The position numbers were made by a program, and so were the translations under genes. Below, one piece after another: positions 8,876 through 15,613 of a stretch of 29,909 bases of DNA. Source of the stretch: JAGOZV01 sp964622895 (GTDB taxonomy: Bacteria > Patescibacteriota > Saccharimonadia > Saccharimonadales > Saccharimonadaceae); the NCBI GenBank assembly GCA_964622895.1, contig CAZUSB010000004.1, forward strand, positions 1-29,909, given 5' to 3'. Positions within the stretch are counted from its first letter, which is position 1; every line of letters starts with the position of its first letter. The notes under the pieces are model-generated. The model saw only the letters and a program-made list of their open reading frames with translations, was not told where the DNA came from and made no database searches.

Positions 8876-9655
8876 ATGTTTAAAAAACTAGTCACCAGTG
8901 TAACTTTAAGTCCTTCAGCAATCGGTGAGCTAGTTTCTTACTCAAAAAAACTACGCTCTCAGCTTCCCCTACGCATCGCTGGAACACTTTTGCTGCTGGG
9001 TGCGTTAATTTTAGAGCTGGTCATTATATACATTCCGACCTCTCCTGTAATGCCTGAAAAACGAACCCCAATTGATGTGGTCGTCACTAAGAATACTAAG
9101 TCTTTAATGTATACCCAAGAAACTCGCAATATATCCCAGGGAAATGCCGACGCCACTAAAAAACCAGCTCAGCCCTCAGATCAGCTCATCTACACCTTGA
9201 CTGTAGTTAATAAATCCGAGGAGACCCAAGAGGCACAAATCTACATCGACCTTAAAGATGTGTTTGACTATGCCAGTCTACTGGGAAATAATGATGCATC
9301 ACTTAACGGCACAATATTGTCATGGCCAACTACCAGCCTTGAACCTAATGAAAGTCAAGCTCGGACATTCACCATAAAAATGGTCAAAGACATCTCGACT
9401 GCACCATCCAATGGACTAGCATTCGATTGTAAAATGTCTACTGCCTTTGGAGATGTTCAGGATAATGTTGTAAGATGCTCAACAGTAAAGAGCCTCAATA
9501 CTGAGGTAAATAATCTTCCGGTATTTAACAATGCTACGTCTATAACTATACTATCCGTTGTATTAACCACATCACTATTATTACTACTAAGGAACATCCA
9601 GCAACGTCGAGAAATCGCAATTATTCGTAAGTTGTTGACGGAAGGAGAAGTGTGA
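8876..9655 (+). CDS. Membrane protein with DUF11-like outer domain
   Basis: This 259-residue protein has two hydrophobic segments, one at about residues 33-55 (TLLLLGALILELVIIYIP) and one near the C-terminus at about 222-241, with the middle exposed outside. The middle resembles DUF11/conserved-repeat beta domains of surface proteins: LIYTLTVVNKSEE, then SWPTTSLEPNESQARTFTI. Such domains are Ig-like spacers rather than enzymes. The next gene's GTG start overlaps this stop codon (GTGA), so the pair is coupled. No Shine-Dalgarno precedes the ATG, consistent with a leaderless transcript. The domain call rests on pattern only and is moderately secure. Confidence 0.7.
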   Translation: MFKKLVTSVTLSPSAIGELVSYSKKLRSQLPLRIAGTLLLLGALILELVIIYIPTSPVMPEKRTPIDVVVTKNTKSLMYTQETRNISQGNADATKKPAQPSDQLIYTLTVVNKSEETQEAQIYIDLKDVFDYASLLGNNDASLNGTILSWPTTSLEPNESQARTFTIKMVKDISTAPSNGLAFDCKMSTAFGDVQDNVVRCSTVKSLNTEVNNLPVFNNATSITILSVVLTTSLLLLLRNIQQRREIAIIRKLLTEGEV

Positions 9656-10139
9656 ACGAACGAAAAGAAGTTAACGATAAGTATAGCCAAGTGATGAGCA
9701 CAACTCGTAGTCAAATGGGGCTTCTGGGACGTATGTGGAGCCATATAATTCATTTTCCACCCATAGAGGGCCTCTTACGTCTGCTGGATAACACTATTCT
9801 ACGACCAGTACCTTTATTATCCTCTGGTCTACTAGCATTATTTGGGGGACTGGGTGTTTATTTTATCTCGCTCTATAACGGATATACTGTGAGCACAAGT
9901 ATTACTCCACTCCTAGCTATAGGTGGTCTATTTATAGGTATCGTAATTGATTATTTTCGTATATTTTNNNNNNNNNNNNNNNNNNNNNNNNNNNNNNNNN
10001 NNNNNNNNNNNNNNNNNNNNNNNNNNNNNNNNNNNNNNNNNNNNNNNNNNNNNNNNNNNNNNNNNNNCTAGCTATAGGTGGTCTATTTATAGGTATCGTA
10101 ATTGATTATTTTCGTATATTTTTTGGCGGAGCCGAATAA
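9652..10139 (+). CDS. Small two-segment membrane protein, frame broken only by a false assembly gap
   Basis: The protein starts at a GTG with GGAGAAG just upstream and overlaps the previous stop by four bases. As deposited, it runs into 100 Ns and does not reach its stop in frame. The 55 bases before the Ns and the 55 bases after them are identical. Removing the Ns and one copy gives exactly 333 bases, an intact frame of 110 residues ending in FRIFFGGAE. That product has a polar N-terminal region with a short amphipathic part (HIIHFPPIEGLLRLL) and two hydrophobic segments at about 56-75 and 85-102. Function is unknown; it probably partners the DUF11-like protein. Confidence 0.7.
9913..10122. 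other. Assembly artefact: 100-N gap between two identical 55-base ends
   Basis: Ns occupy 9968-10067, exactly 100. Bases 9913-9967 and 10068-10122 are identical over 55 positions. A 55-base overlap equals a k-mer size commonly used by de Bruijn assemblers, so the contig ends should have been merged. Collapsing the repeat restores an open reading frame. Confidence 0.9.
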
Positions 10140-10147
10140 GCGCTCAG

Positions 10148-12955
10148 TTAGCGTAAACTAACAGAAAAACTATCGTCATCTGTCGCACTATCTCGTATAT
10201 CTAGCCTATCGGCAGGTTTAACGGGTTTTGATACTGTCTGTGCAACTGGTTCAGGCGCTGATTTTGTTGGTGGCAAGCCTGTAGCTGGTTTTGCCTGTGA
10301 CTGAATATGAGACCTTCGCTCTAGCCATTCATCTAGGAAAGATTTGTTAGGCGCGCTAGGCGCTGGACCAGTAGCATTCGCGACATTCTTTTGACTGCGG
10401 CCAGAGCTAGTGCGCATACCTGAGGCTGACGCCCCTGCATTAGGTGAACCAGCAAAGCCTGTGCGCTGAGCTGACACCTGCTTGGCTTTTTCTTGCAAGA
10501 AACGCTCCCCAGCTCCCAACCTAGCAAAGATTTCCTTTTCTACCTCTGCTCGAGGGCGACCATACTTTACCGCCGACAGCTTCTTCAAAGCATCACGAAT
10601 TTCAGATTTTGACTCACCCATAGGAGGAACCAATGTCATACTAAAAGCAGCTGAAGGAACGCCAGAAATCATAACAGATGATATAGTCTGGTAATTCGGT
10701 AGCTTTGTTAGGTCCTCAGCATCAAATGTCGGCTGAAATTTCTTTTGTAGCAGCTCTGCGTCAGTCACACCAATGCGACCACTAATAATCGTGCCGATAT
10801 TGCCTAAAATTGCCTCACGAATAGTGTCCGTCAACTGAGTCATAAACTGATTGGCCAAAATAAGATTCAGACGATACTTTCTCGCCTCGGATAAGATAGA
10901 CTCAAAACTATCTGTTGCGAAATTTTGAAACTCGTCAACATATAGCGCAAAATCTTTTCTTTCGTCCTCAGGCATATCTGCCCTGCTCATGGCGGCTACT
11001 TGAAACTTCATCACAAACATCATACCAAGGAGCTGAGAGTTCAATTCGCCGGTTTTACCCTTTGATAAGTTAACAAACAGTATCTTATTGTTGTCCATAA
11101 TATCGCGAATATTAAACCCGCTCTTCGTTTGGCCGATAATATTTCTCATCATTTCATTAGACAAGAACGCGCCGAATTTACTAACAAACCAGCCCAGAAC
11201 CTCTGACTTATTTGCCTCGCTAGTCTGAGCCATCTCCTTGTTCCAGAAGTCTAAAACCGTTTGATCGGTAATATATTGCATCTTTGAATCAGTAAATGAC
11301 TGGTCATTAAACACCTGTGGCACATCAATAAAAGTAGTTCCAGCTGGATCGCTCATAATCGTCAGGGCGGCATTTCTAAACCAGTGCTCATAACGTGGGC
11401 CAATAATACCAGTGTGACCAGGGTCATATAGCTTATAGAGCATTCCGATCGTCTCTTGAATCAAAAAGTCTCTTTGGTCCTGAGTCTCGAACTCAAACAG
11501 GTTGAGCCCTATGGGATTATCCATATCTCCTGGATTAAAATAAATTACATCCTCCACCCTCTCTCGTGGCACCATACCCATTAGTCGCTCCGCTGAATCT
11601 CCATGCGGGTCAATAAAAGCAAAGCCCTTGCCGTCTAACATGTCTTGATAAGCTAAGTTTTCTAACAATCCAGATTTGCCAACACCAGTTTGTCCAATAA
11701 AATAAGTATGCCTACGACGATCGTTGGTACCGAGACGGATAGGCTTTTTAATACCTCTAAATTCGTTGTAGCCTATCAAGAATCCTTCGTCCATCTCTTG
11801 TGTTGGGCCATCAACTTGTTTTGCCATCTGACGCGATACACGTGATGTCGGAATACTATTTTGATCAGGCAGGTGAAAAATAGTAGCCATCTCTACGCTA
11901 TTTAATACTGTGCTTCGTTGCTTTTGCGGGAAAAATCTCATCAGATAGGCGGTCACTAAATCGTCAGTATTTTTTGCTTGAGTAAACTTAAAGCCATTGC
12001 TTGACGGCGAGTCAAACAATGAGAAAACAGCAATGATATTTTTCAACAATGCATTGGCACGATTGTTGTCACTAGACGACACAACTACTCGCACTAGCGC
12101 CTCATAACCCGGATAACGCGTCTTTTCTTCTATCTGCTCAATAGTAGACTGCTCCAGGCTGGTCAATTGCTTATCCTCGGCTTCTTTTTGCTTGTCTTCT
12201 GCCTCTAATGGCTTCCATAAGGCCTCTGCTAAACCACTTGTACTAATACCTAGCCCCTGTATCGGAGATTTATTTTTACCCTTGTCTTTTTTGATACTCT
12301 CAGAGACTGACAAAGCATTTTTTGTCCACCCCTCGTCTGCCGGTCTAATCAATATCTGGATAACTACACCATCATCTTTGCTAGCACTAGACAGTGCATT
12401 GATCATCGCTCGACTAGCATCTCGTTTTGTCTCTCTATAGGTAGAAATAGGATAAGCATACTCTCGCCTTAAGGTCAGCTCTCCACCAACCGTTCCCTGA
12501 ATTTTTCCAGTTTGGTGAAAAATGTTTTTTTCCTCCACTTCTTCTAGGCGTGCCGAAGGATAAGCGGCGATCACAGCTTGCCTAATTGTATCCACCAAGA
12601 CTGTAGGTACTACTGTATAGTAATGTACCAGCCCCTCATGACTAACAATTTCAAACGAAATATGTCTTTGTCCATGAATTTTACTGCGAAAACCAGTTGT
12701 TGCTGTACTTGAGATGATGTTATACATCACCTGCGCTTGTGACAACACCTCTTCTGTTAGATCTCTTTCGTCTCTACCTCCCTTTTCAAGGTCATCACTT
12801 GCTGGTGGGATATGAATATAAAGAGGAACCATTTTTAATCCTCTCTCGTAATTTTTGGCTTCTTGAATACTATTTTTATATTGCATTATTACAAATACAG
12901 CCGCCCCGCCAAGCACAAAAACGATTAGTAGTGTAAAAATAAAGAATTCCACCAT
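10148..12955 (-). CDS. VirD4/TraG-like type IV secretion or DNA-transfer ATPase
   Basis: This 935-residue protein has one membrane anchor at about residues 4-24, a ~370-residue N-terminal region rich in Lys and Glu, and a RecA-like motor domain. The Walker A motif GQTGVGKS is at 421-428, the FIDPHGD strand near 447-453 and Walker B LYVDEF at 671-676; SEARKYRLNLILANQ follows, typical of the TraG/VirD4/HerA group. The last ~110 residues are Pro/Ala/Ser-rich and probably disordered. The family pumps DNA or proteins through type IV secretion channels. It begins 15 bases after the 142-residue gene, with only a weak ribosome-binding site. VirB4-like ATPases are the alternative, but the IDPHGD and DEFQNF signatures favour the coupling-protein type. 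Confidence 0.8.
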   Translation of the reverse strand: MVEFFIFTLLIVFVLGGAAVFVIMQYKNSIQEAKNYERGLKMVPLYIHIPPASDDLEKGGRDERDLTEEVLSQAQVMYNIISSTATTGFRSKIHGQRHISFEIVSHEGLVHYYTVVPTVLVDTIRQAVIAAYPSARLEEVEEKNIFHQTGKIQGTVGGELTLRREYAYPISTYRETKRDASRAMINALSSASKDDGVVIQILIRPADEGWTKNALSVSESIKKDKGKNKSPIQGLGISTSGLAEALWKPLEAEDKQKEAEDKQLTSLEQSTIEQIEEKTRYPGYEALVRVVVSSSDNNRANALLKNIIAVFSLFDSPSSNGFKFTQAKNTDDLVTAYLMRFFPQKQRSTVLNSVEMATIFHLPDQNSIPTSRVSRQMAKQVDGPTQEMDEGFLIGYNEFRGIKKPIRLGTNDRRRHTYFIGQTGVGKSGLLENLAYQDMLDGKGFAFIDPHGDSAERLMGMVPRERVEDVIYFNPGDMDNPIGLNLFEFETQDQRDFLIQETIGMLYKLYDPGHTGIIGPRYEHWFRNAALTIMSDPAGTTFIDVPQVFNDQSFTDSKMQYITDQTVLDFWNKEMAQTSEANKSEVLGWFVSKFGAFLSNEMMRNIIGQTKSGFNIRDIMDNNKILFVNLSKGKTGELNSQLLGMMFVMKFQVAAMSRADMPEDERKDFALYVDEFQNFATDSFESILSEARKYRLNLILANQFMTQLTDTIREAILGNIGTIISGRIGVTDAELLQKKFQPTFDAEDLTKLPNYQTISSVMISGVPSAAFSMTLVPPMGESKSEIRDALKKLSAVKYGRPRAEVEKEIFARLGAGERFLQEKAKQVSAQRTGFAGSPNAGASASGMRTSSGRSQKNVANATGPAPSAPNKSFLDEWLERRSHIQSQAKPATGLPPTKSAPEPVAQTVSKPVKPADRLDIRDSATDDDSFSVSLR

Positions 12956-12970
12956 CGCTATATCCAGATC

Positions 12971-13399
12971 CTACTGTTGATTTTCGCCTCTGACACGATT
13001 AAATCTTTTCTTTTGGTACTCTTCGCGAACATCTACGATTTGTTTTTCTTTTTGGTAAGGATCTCCTTTTGTTAAGGAAATTATTTTTTTGGCTTTGTCT
13101 ACCCATTCTTTTTCAATTTCGTTATCATCTGCAGCATCTAAATCATCAGAACTCGGTACACTTGGGTAGTTTGGCGTCGGAATACTAGGAATGGCAACTG
13201 GTGGCGCAACTGGCGCTGCAGAAGCTAAGTCTGTCGCAACAGCTCTGGCCTCGCTAGCGGCTTCTTTACGTTCGGCACCTCGTTCAATACTATCTTGCTG
13301 CACTTCAGGAGATACAGGCTCCCCTTTCATGGTCTCTGCTGGATTTGGCAAAGAGGCAGGTCGTTCTGGTGTAGGTATATTTAATTGCTCTTGATTCAT
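12971..13399 (-). CDS. Small hypothetical partner of the VirD4-like ATPase
   Basis: This 142-residue protein begins with ~95 residues rich in Pro, Ala, Ser and Glu, likely disordered. It ends in a charged helical segment (about 97-135) containing EKEWVDKAKKIISLTKGDPY, a potential protein-protein docking helix. There is no signal peptide or membrane segment, so it is cytoplasmic. It lies immediately upstream of the ATPase and shares its strand; a chaperone or adaptor for the secretion ATPase is a reasonable guess only. A TGATATAAT element ends ten bases before the ATG, predicting a leader of about four bases. Confidence 0.7.
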   Translation of the reverse strand: MNQEQLNIPTPERPASLPNPAETMKGEPVSPEVQQDSIERGAERKEAASEARAVATDLASAAPVAPPVAIPSIPTPNYPSVPSSDDLDAADDNEIEKEWVDKAKKIISLTKGDPYQKEKQIVDVREEYQKKRFNRVRGENQQ

Positions 13400-13409
13400 A
13401 CTTACTTTA

Positions 13410-13418
13410 ATTATATCA
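13410..13418 (-). promoter_or_regulatory. Extended -10 promoter of the adaptor-ATPase pair
   Basis: Minus strand TGATATAAT lies just after the stop codon of the 131-residue gene. The predicted transcription start is near 13403, four bases before the ATG at 13399. Confidence 0.6.
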
Positions 13419-13420
13419 TT

Positions 13421-13816
13421 TTATGAACGTTTTGCGATATAGAAACACCCTAAAATCATAAACAATATAACAAGTAATGCTTCATACAAATCAACCTGTC
13501 CGACCGTTCCTAATCCGAGCAGTATAACTGGACCTAAAGCCAATACAGTTGAGTAATAATAAGATCTCTGCCAGCTAAGAGATTTTGGTGGCTTTTTTAG
13601 ATAGAAGAACTTCGCAATATACTTTAAAATAAACTGGCTATAATAAAGAGCAAACGAAATAACACTCAAGAAAAGTATGTAAAGACACATAAATACCGCT
13701 AACACGCCAATAGGACCAGCTGTGGTTGGGGTTGTTTTTGTGAAAATAAAAACGAGCAAGACTAAACTTGCTCCAGACAATAACAATAAAACTTTTCCTA
13801 CAATATTTTTAAACAT
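13421..13816 (-). CDS. Hypothetical four-segment membrane protein
   Basis: This 131-residue protein has four clear hydrophobic segments, at about residues 8-27, 34-60, 88-104 and 109-127. A basic cytoplasmic-type loop (KYIAKFFYLKKPPKSLSWQR, about 65-84) sits between the second and third. There is no enzyme motif. It lies upstream of the VirD4-like ATPase cluster in the same direction and could be a small channel subunit of the same machine, analogous to VirB2/VirB3-type components, although I see no specific similarity. TGGTAATAT upstream of the ATG suggests a near-leaderless transcript with a leader of about six bases. Confidence 0.65.
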   Translation of the reverse strand: MFKNIVGKVLLLLSGASLVLLVFIFTKTTPTTAGPIGVLAVFMCLYILFLSVISFALYYSQFILKYIAKFFYLKKPPKSLSWQRSYYYSTVLALGPVILLGLGTVGQVDLYEALLVILFMILGCFYIAKRS

Positions 13817-13890
13817 AACTTTATGTCTATATTACCACCTACAATTTAGATTTTGGAGCCCGCTACGGATACAGATGTCAAAATAGTAAG

Positions 13891-14028
13891 CTACTTATAA
13901 ATAACTTCACCGCCTTTTAAATAACTATTAGGGTGAGCGAGCTTACAATGAATCCTATCCATAGCAGACAGTCTGACCGCTCCAAGATAAACTTGAAGCT
14001 TACAAAGTTTTGGCTCTTCCGCGAACAC
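13891..14028 (-). CDS. Possible small gene of 45 codons (GTG start), uncertain
   Basis: A minus-strand frame starts at GTG and encodes VFAEEPKLCKLQ..., ending in a Lys-Gly-Gly-rich stretch and YK before TAG. It has balanced composition with two cysteines and no low complexity. CATAAT lies seven bases before the GTG, the spacing seen at other leaderless genes in this window. There is no Shine-Dalgarno and no recognised family. Being short, it could be a chance frame in intergenic DNA. Confidence 0.3.
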   Translation of the reverse strand: MFAEEPKLCKLQVYLGAVRLSAMDRIHCKLAHPNSYLKGGEVIYK

Positions 14029-14073
14029 ACCTAGTATTATGCTAAAAATGATTTTCTAGGATTAACTAGGTGC

Positions 14074-14113
14074 GTCGGTACTAAGACCAACATGTCGGTA
14101 CAAGGACCAACTT
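14074..14113. repeat. Tandem pair of 20-base repeats
   Basis: GTCGGTACTAAGACCAACAT (14074-14093) is followed directly by GTCGGTACAAGGACCAACTT (14094-14113): 17 of 20 positions match. Each unit is itself an imperfect dyad (GTCGGT ... ACCAAC), as in a protein-binding site or a transposon end. Another GTCGGT...ACCGAC inverted pair occurs at 14512-14566. Confidence 0.75.
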
Positions 14114-14129
14114 TTTGCGTCTACGCCTT

Positions 14130-14820
14130 TTGGCGGAGCATCGACTATATATAAATAGATAGCCGATCTTTCCGTCAAAATCTTGGCTGCAATTTGGATT
14201 ATTTTGTTAAGTTTTTAATGTGCTGTTTTGGTATTTATTTTGAATACCAACTTTGTTTTTTGCTTTTTGTTTTTGTAAAAGCCTACTCGTAGATTAGCAT
14301 AAGCGTCGTATAATGTCAATGGTTATATCATAATTTAATGTTGTATTTTTCACTTTTTCTATAACAAAGTACTGTCATCATCTCTGATAGATTACAGAAA
14401 TAGTCTTGCATATAGTGATGTATTTTATACAATACCTGACGTTGAATTACTAACTATACGTCGTTGTAATAATTACTTTATATATACTATCCCCGTCGCT
14501 CTCTCGCTAATGTCGGTCTACTTCTTCATACTCGAACCTCATTCGAATACTACAAGCTATACCGACCCCCTGCCAACCAGATTTCAGTTAGTGTTATATT
14601 ACAGACAACTATTTTTTAAGGCTAGCCAACAAACTCGATAGCCTAATCATTTTGCTACAATAAATAAAATTGCAATGGTGCGTTTTGTTTTAATACACTC
14701 AAGCGTATTTCTATTTTTCAATATATTTTATATAAAATAATTTTTTTATTAATTATTTATAGATTCTAATTGTTTCCTGAATGATGTAATTGTCATTAGC
14801 AAAAAGTTGAACTACTTCGC
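14130..14820. other. AT-rich stretch without recognisable genes
   Basis: I see no convincing coding frame here. The contents are: a hairpin at 14140-14167 (ATCGACTAT/ATAGCCGAT, one mismatch); a terminator-like hairpin at 14228-14250; a nested inverted repeat at 14512-14566 (outer GTCGGT/ACCGAC, inner TACTCGAA/TTCGAATA with one mismatch); and a very AT-rich tract at about 14705-14775, a possible unwinding region. Confidence 0.5.
14228..14275 (+). terminator. Terminator-like hairpin with long T-rich tail
   Basis: TTGGTATT (14228-14235) pairs with AATACCAA (14243-14250) around a seven-base loop and is followed by an extended T-rich tail on the plus strand. No plus-strand gene precedes it, so it may end an unrecognised short transcript. 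Confidence 0.45.
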
Positions 14821-14826
14821 ATCCCT

Positions 14827-14922
14827 ATATCCACAACTAAGCCCACAACACTACTCATTAATTTAGTGAGACCTAAATCACACACTTAATGAAATAGCCT
14901 ATGCTTACAAAAGTTATCCACA
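14827..14922 (+). other. DnaA-box-like sites beside an AT-rich tract
   Basis: TTATCCACA, the consensus DnaA box, is at 14914-14922, and ATATCCACA (8/9) is at 14827-14835. The first is framed by CAAAAGT/ACTTTTG, a perfect 7-base inverted repeat. The AT-rich tract at 14705-14775 is nearby and the whole region is free of recognised protein genes. Only two boxes are seen and no dnaA is present, so an origin role is tentative. Confidence 0.35.
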
Positions 14923-14975
14923 CTTTTGCCTCACATGCGTGGTATTTTTTACCACTAAAATCTATTGAAATGTAG

Positions 14976-15004
14976 TTGACACAAGCACTTTAAATGGGTA
15001 TCAT
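14976..15004 (+). promoter_or_regulatory. Consensus promoter of a candidate small RNA
   Basis: A perfect -35 TTGACA (14976-14981) is followed by an exact 17-base spacer and -10 TATCAT (14999-15004). The predicted start is about 15011. This is one of the strongest promoter matches in the window, yet no protein gene follows before tmRNA on the opposite strand. Confidence 0.75.
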
Positions 15005-15010
15005 AGGGGT

Positions 15011-15110
15011 AGTTCCTGAATAAAAAAAGTGTACAGGAGCCAAAAACAAAAAATAGCTAAAATAACTCCACTAAAACAACCGTTCCTCGCAGGCGGTTGT
15101 TTTGCTTTAT
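15011..15110 (+). ncRNA. Candidate small RNA of about 100 nt
   Basis: The predicted RNA starts about seven bases after a consensus promoter. It opens with a hairpin in which GTTCCTG (15012-15018) pairs with CAGGAGC (15034-15040) around a 15-base loop. An A-rich single-stranded middle follows (15041-15072). It ends in a perfect 10-bp hairpin, AAAACAACCG (15073-15082) with CGGTTGTTTT (15094-15103), then GCTTTAT, a rho-independent terminator. It has no meaningful open frame. It does not carry the SRP RNA apical signature and is not a tRNA or 6S RNA that I recognise. Confidence 0.55.
15073..15110 (+). terminator. Terminator of the candidate small RNA
   Basis: A perfect 10-bp stem (15073-15082 with 15094-15103) closes an 11-base loop; the T run lies in the 3' arm and continues as GCTTTAT. 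Confidence 0.7.
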
Positions 15111-15124
15111 CAAATAGTAAATAA

Positions 15125-15147
15125 AATAGCCCTTTGATAGAGCTATT
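15125..15147 (-). terminator. Terminator of tmRNA
   Basis: On the minus strand AATAGCTC pairs with GGGCTATT (one G-U) around TATCAAA, followed by TTATTTAC. It lies 12 bases after the CCA end of tmRNA. Confidence 0.65.
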
Positions 15148-15159
15148 CAAAAATCATCA

Positions 15160-15548
15160 TGGTGGAGCTGCGGGGTATTGCACCCCGGTCCAAAAGGTAA
15201 ACGATTATTCCTCTACAAGCTTAGTCAATTTAATCTTACATCTTTGGATTTTAAAATTAACAAAATACCCTCCGATGCTTCTCATAAAATTCATTTAACT
15301 GACCCCAGAAGACCAGATCAGGCTAAACTACATAGCAGTTGTATGACGCCACGCTCACTATGCTATCTCATGAGGCGTGACGGCTCTAAAATTAAACTAG
15401 AGCTGGCGCTAAAACAGGTGCGCTAAACAATGAAGCGAATCCAGCCTTAGCTTTTGCAATATAATTTGCAGATATTAAATACGTAACGTGTATATGCGAC
15501 TTGCAAAATAACCTTTTAATGTCCTTCTGTCGAAGCTATTTCAGCCCC
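15160..15548 (-). ncRNA. ssrA: Transfer-messenger RNA (tmRNA)
   Basis: tmRNA rescues stalled ribosomes and tags the nascent protein for proteolysis. The 5' end GGGGCUG pairs with CAGCUCC before the A-CCA end, keeping the G-U at pair 3 that marks alanine identity; CCA is encoded. The tag reading frame is predicted from GCA at 15469 to TAA at 15392. It encodes 25 residues beginning ANYIAKAK and ending LAPALV, and the stop lies in the loop of the GCTCTA/TAGAGC helix. Such a tag is long compared with the usual 8-15 residues; Mycoplasma tags are similarly long. The T-loop reads UGCAAUA rather than the usual UUCAANU. An open frame on the opposite strand (15178-15426) is an antisense shadow. Confidence 0.9.
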
Positions 15549-15561
15549 ACGAATAACTATC

Positions 15562-15567
15562 ATTATA
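15562..15567 (-). promoter_or_regulatory. -10 element of tmRNA
   Basis: Minus strand TATAAT, 13 bases before the mature 5' end, which fits a short precursor removed by RNase P. The -35 is weak (TAGACT at 17 bases). Confidence 0.6.
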
Positions 15568-15574
15568 CTTTGTC

Positions 15575-15603
15575 TTGCATAAAAAGTCTATCTATGCTTA
15601 AAT
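15575..15603 (+). promoter_or_regulatory. Predicted comM promoter
   Basis: TTGCAT (15575-15580), 17-base spacer, TTAAAT (15598-15603). The predicted start near 15610 leaves a four-base leader before the ATG at 15614. It overlaps the divergent tmRNA promoter region. Confidence 0.45.
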
Positions 15604-15613
15604 TAAGCTTAAG

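Noticed and set aside
10068..10122. True 55-base direct duplication
   Set aside because: It flanks exactly 100 Ns and collapsing it restores the reading frame, so an assembly overlap explains it better.
14074..14113. CRISPR array
   Set aside because: There are only two contiguous imperfect units with no spacers, and no cas genes are in the window.
15178..15426. Plus-strand open frame of 82 codons
   Set aside because: It is entirely antisense to tmRNA, whose ends, acceptor pairing and tag frame are clear.
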